DNA from: Verrucomicrobiales bacterium
GTDB lineage: Bacteria > Verrucomicrobiota > Verrucomicrobiia > Limisphaerales > JAFMIX01
Direction of reading: 5' to 3'
Assembly: GCA_017853785.1 (NCBI GenBank)
Contig: JAFMIX010000138.1
Location: 1-6,008 of the forward strand
DNA length: 6,008 nt
In this document: positions 4,963 to 6,008 of the stretch, piece after piece
Position numbering within the stretch: position 1 is the first letter of the stretch
Layout of the letters: each line of letters opens with the position of its first letter
Position numbers and translations under genes: made by a program
Notes under the pieces: generated by a model
The model's database searches: none
The model's input: only the letters and a program-made list of their open reading frames with translations
What the model was told of the DNA's origin: nothing

Positions 4963-6008
4963 ATGGATTCCCGGGAAGCATTCATCGCGCTGAATCTCAT
5001 CGAAGGCGTCGGACCGGTGCGCGTGCGGCAATTGCTCGCCCACTTCGGCGAAGCCCCCGCCATCCTCGCCGCCTCCAAGCAACAACTGCTCGCCGTGCGT
5101 GGCATCGGCGAGGACACGGCGGAGAAGATCGCCGGCTGGGAAAAATCCGTGGACCTCGCGGGCGAACTCAAGCGCATCCAGGAGTTCGGCTGCCATGTCC
5201 TCACCGCAAACGACGCGGCGTATCCCGAATTGCTCCGGCAAATTTACGACCCGCCCATCGTGCTCTACGTCAAAGGCGAATTGACCGCGCAGGATAAAAA
5301 CGCATTGGCCATCGTCGGCTCGCGGCAGACCACCAGTTACGGCATCGAGACCGCACGCAAGTTCGCGTATCAGCTCGCCTATGTGGGCGTGACAGTGGTG
5401 AGCGGCGGCGCGCGCGGGATTGATACGGCGGCGCATCAGGGCGCTTTGGCGGCGAAAGGCCGCACCGTGGCGGTGTTGGGCACGGGCATCAACATCGTTT
5501 TCCCGCCGGAGAATGCGGAACTCTTTGAGCGCATCGCGGCGACCGGCGCGGTGGTCACGCAATTTCCCTTCAACCGCCCGGCGGACAAACAGAGTTTTCC
5601 GATCCGCAACCGCATCGTCGCGGGCATGACGCTGGGGACGGTGGTGGTGGAGGCAAACCTCACGAGCGGCGCGCTCATCACGGCCAACATGGCGGTGGAA
5701 GCGGGGCGGCAGGTGTTCGCCGTGCCGGGGCGGATTGATTCGCCGCGCAGCAAGGGCTGTCACGAGTTGATCAAGAAGGGCGCGAAGCTGTGCGAGGGTT
5801 GCGAGGATATTTTGAGCGAGTTCGAGTATCTGTTTCCGGCGAGCAACAAGCTTCCGGGCGCGAGCGAGACCGGCGTGCTGCCGGCGCTCACGCTCTCCGA
5901 GAACGAACAGAAAACCTACGACGCGCTCGACCACGAGGAGCGGAGCATCGACGAAATCATCCGCAAGAGCGGCCTGCCCAGCTCGGCGGTGAGTGTGGCG
6001 CTGCTGGG
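4963..6008 (+). CDS. dprA: DNA processing protein DprA (Smf), 3' end cut by the window edge
   Basis: DprA binds incoming single-stranded DNA in the cytosol and loads RecA during natural transformation; it is also conserved in bacteria not known to be competent. The frame is open for 348 codons to the window edge, so perhaps 20-40 residues are missing. An N-terminal helical/helix-hairpin-helix region includes LLAVRGIGEDTAEKIAG (42-58). The Rossmann-like DprA domain shows IVGSRQTTSYG (117-127), SGGARGIDTAAHQGAL (147-162), FPIRNRIVAG (212-221), SGALITA and FAVPG (252-256). A C-terminal winged-helix domain starts near residue 309 (LTLSENEQKTYDAL). SGGARGID differs from the more usual SGLARGID by one residue. 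The start at 4963 puts the first helix (EAFIALNLIEGVG) at the N-terminus; an in-frame TTG at 4927 would add 12 basic residues. It follows purF by 90 bases and may be read through from it. Confidence 0.95.
   Translation, partial: MDSREAFIALNLIEGVGPVRVRQLLAHFGEAPAILAASKQQLLAVRGIGEDTAEKIAGWEKSVDLAGELKRIQEFGCHVLTANDAAYPELLRQIYDPPIVLYVKGELTAQDKNALAIVGSRQTTSYGIETARKFAYQLAYVGVTVVSGGARGIDTAAHQGALAAKGRTVAVLGTGINIVFPPENAELFERIAATGAVVTQFPFNRPADKQSFPIRNRIVAGMTLGTVVVEANLTSGALITANMAVEAGRQVFAVPGRIDSPRSKGCHELIKKGAKLCEGCEDILSEFEYLFPASNKLPGASETGVLPALTLSENEQKTYDALDHEERSIDEIIRKSGLPSSAVSVALL

Noticed and set aside
3379..5934. An 851-codon open frame on the - strand, antisense to purF and dprA
   Set aside because: Its translation is rich in Arg, Ala, His, Val and Asp without any recognisable domain, and it mirrors the codon phase of two firmly identified genes. 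Long antisense frames are expected opposite GC-rich coding sequence.
1..6008. Defence island, mobile element or CRISPR array
   Set aside because: No transposase, integrase, toxin-antitoxin pair, nuclease operon or spaced direct repeats are present; the FHA and DprA genes alone do not make such a system.

Overview
The window is a GC-rich bacterial chromosome segment. All the confident genes lie on the + strand: the 3' part of a dihydroorotase gene (pyrC), a small exported thioredoxin-like protein, carA, a membrane-anchored FHA-domain protein, purF, and most of dprA, which runs off the right edge. The gene set is housekeeping and biosynthetic. I see no transposase, integrase, phage gene, CRISPR array, tRNA or rRNA. 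A member of the Verrucomicrobiota (Pedosphaera/Limisphaerales-like) would fit. The grounds are the base composition, the secreted WCGWC thioredoxin family, FHA proteins scattered among metabolic genes, and weak use of Shine-Dalgarno sites. This placement is inference, not proof.

Layout. Positions 1-708 carry pyrC without its 5' end; its TGA overlaps the ATG of the thioredoxin-like gene (705-1166) as ATGA, so those two form a translationally coupled pair. A strong intrinsic terminator (1185-1215) ends that unit. A new promoter precedes carA (1270-2424), and another, with a perfect palindrome over its -10 box, precedes the FHA gene (2503-3021). A 384-base stretch without a confident gene (3022-3405) follows; it holds two imperfect hairpins and one doubtful 50-codon reading frame on the - strand. 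Then come purF (3406-4872) and, after a 90-base gap, dprA (4963 to the edge).

How the genes work together. CarA and PyrC both belong to de novo pyrimidine synthesis: CarA supplies ammonia for carbamoyl phosphate, and PyrC closes the dihydroorotate ring. PurF commits PRPP to purine synthesis. CarA and PurF are both glutamine amidotransferases but of different classes: CarA is class I with a Cys-His-Glu triad, PurF is class II with an N-terminal Cys. carB and pyrB are not in the window. The FHA protein (phosphothreonine reader), the thioredoxin-like protein (probably periplasmic or membrane-associated redox) and DprA (RecA loading on incoming DNA) have no evident metabolic link to the nucleotide genes. 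Separate promoters suggest a loose neighbourhood rather than one operon.

The best candidates for a second look are the palindrome on the FHA promoter, the shared short-leader promoter arrangement upstream of carA, the FHA gene and possibly purF, paired candidate phosphothreonine motifs in the FHA linker, an insertion in dihydroorotase, and an Asn replacing the usual His next to the CarA nucleophile. I found no convincing new multi-gene system.
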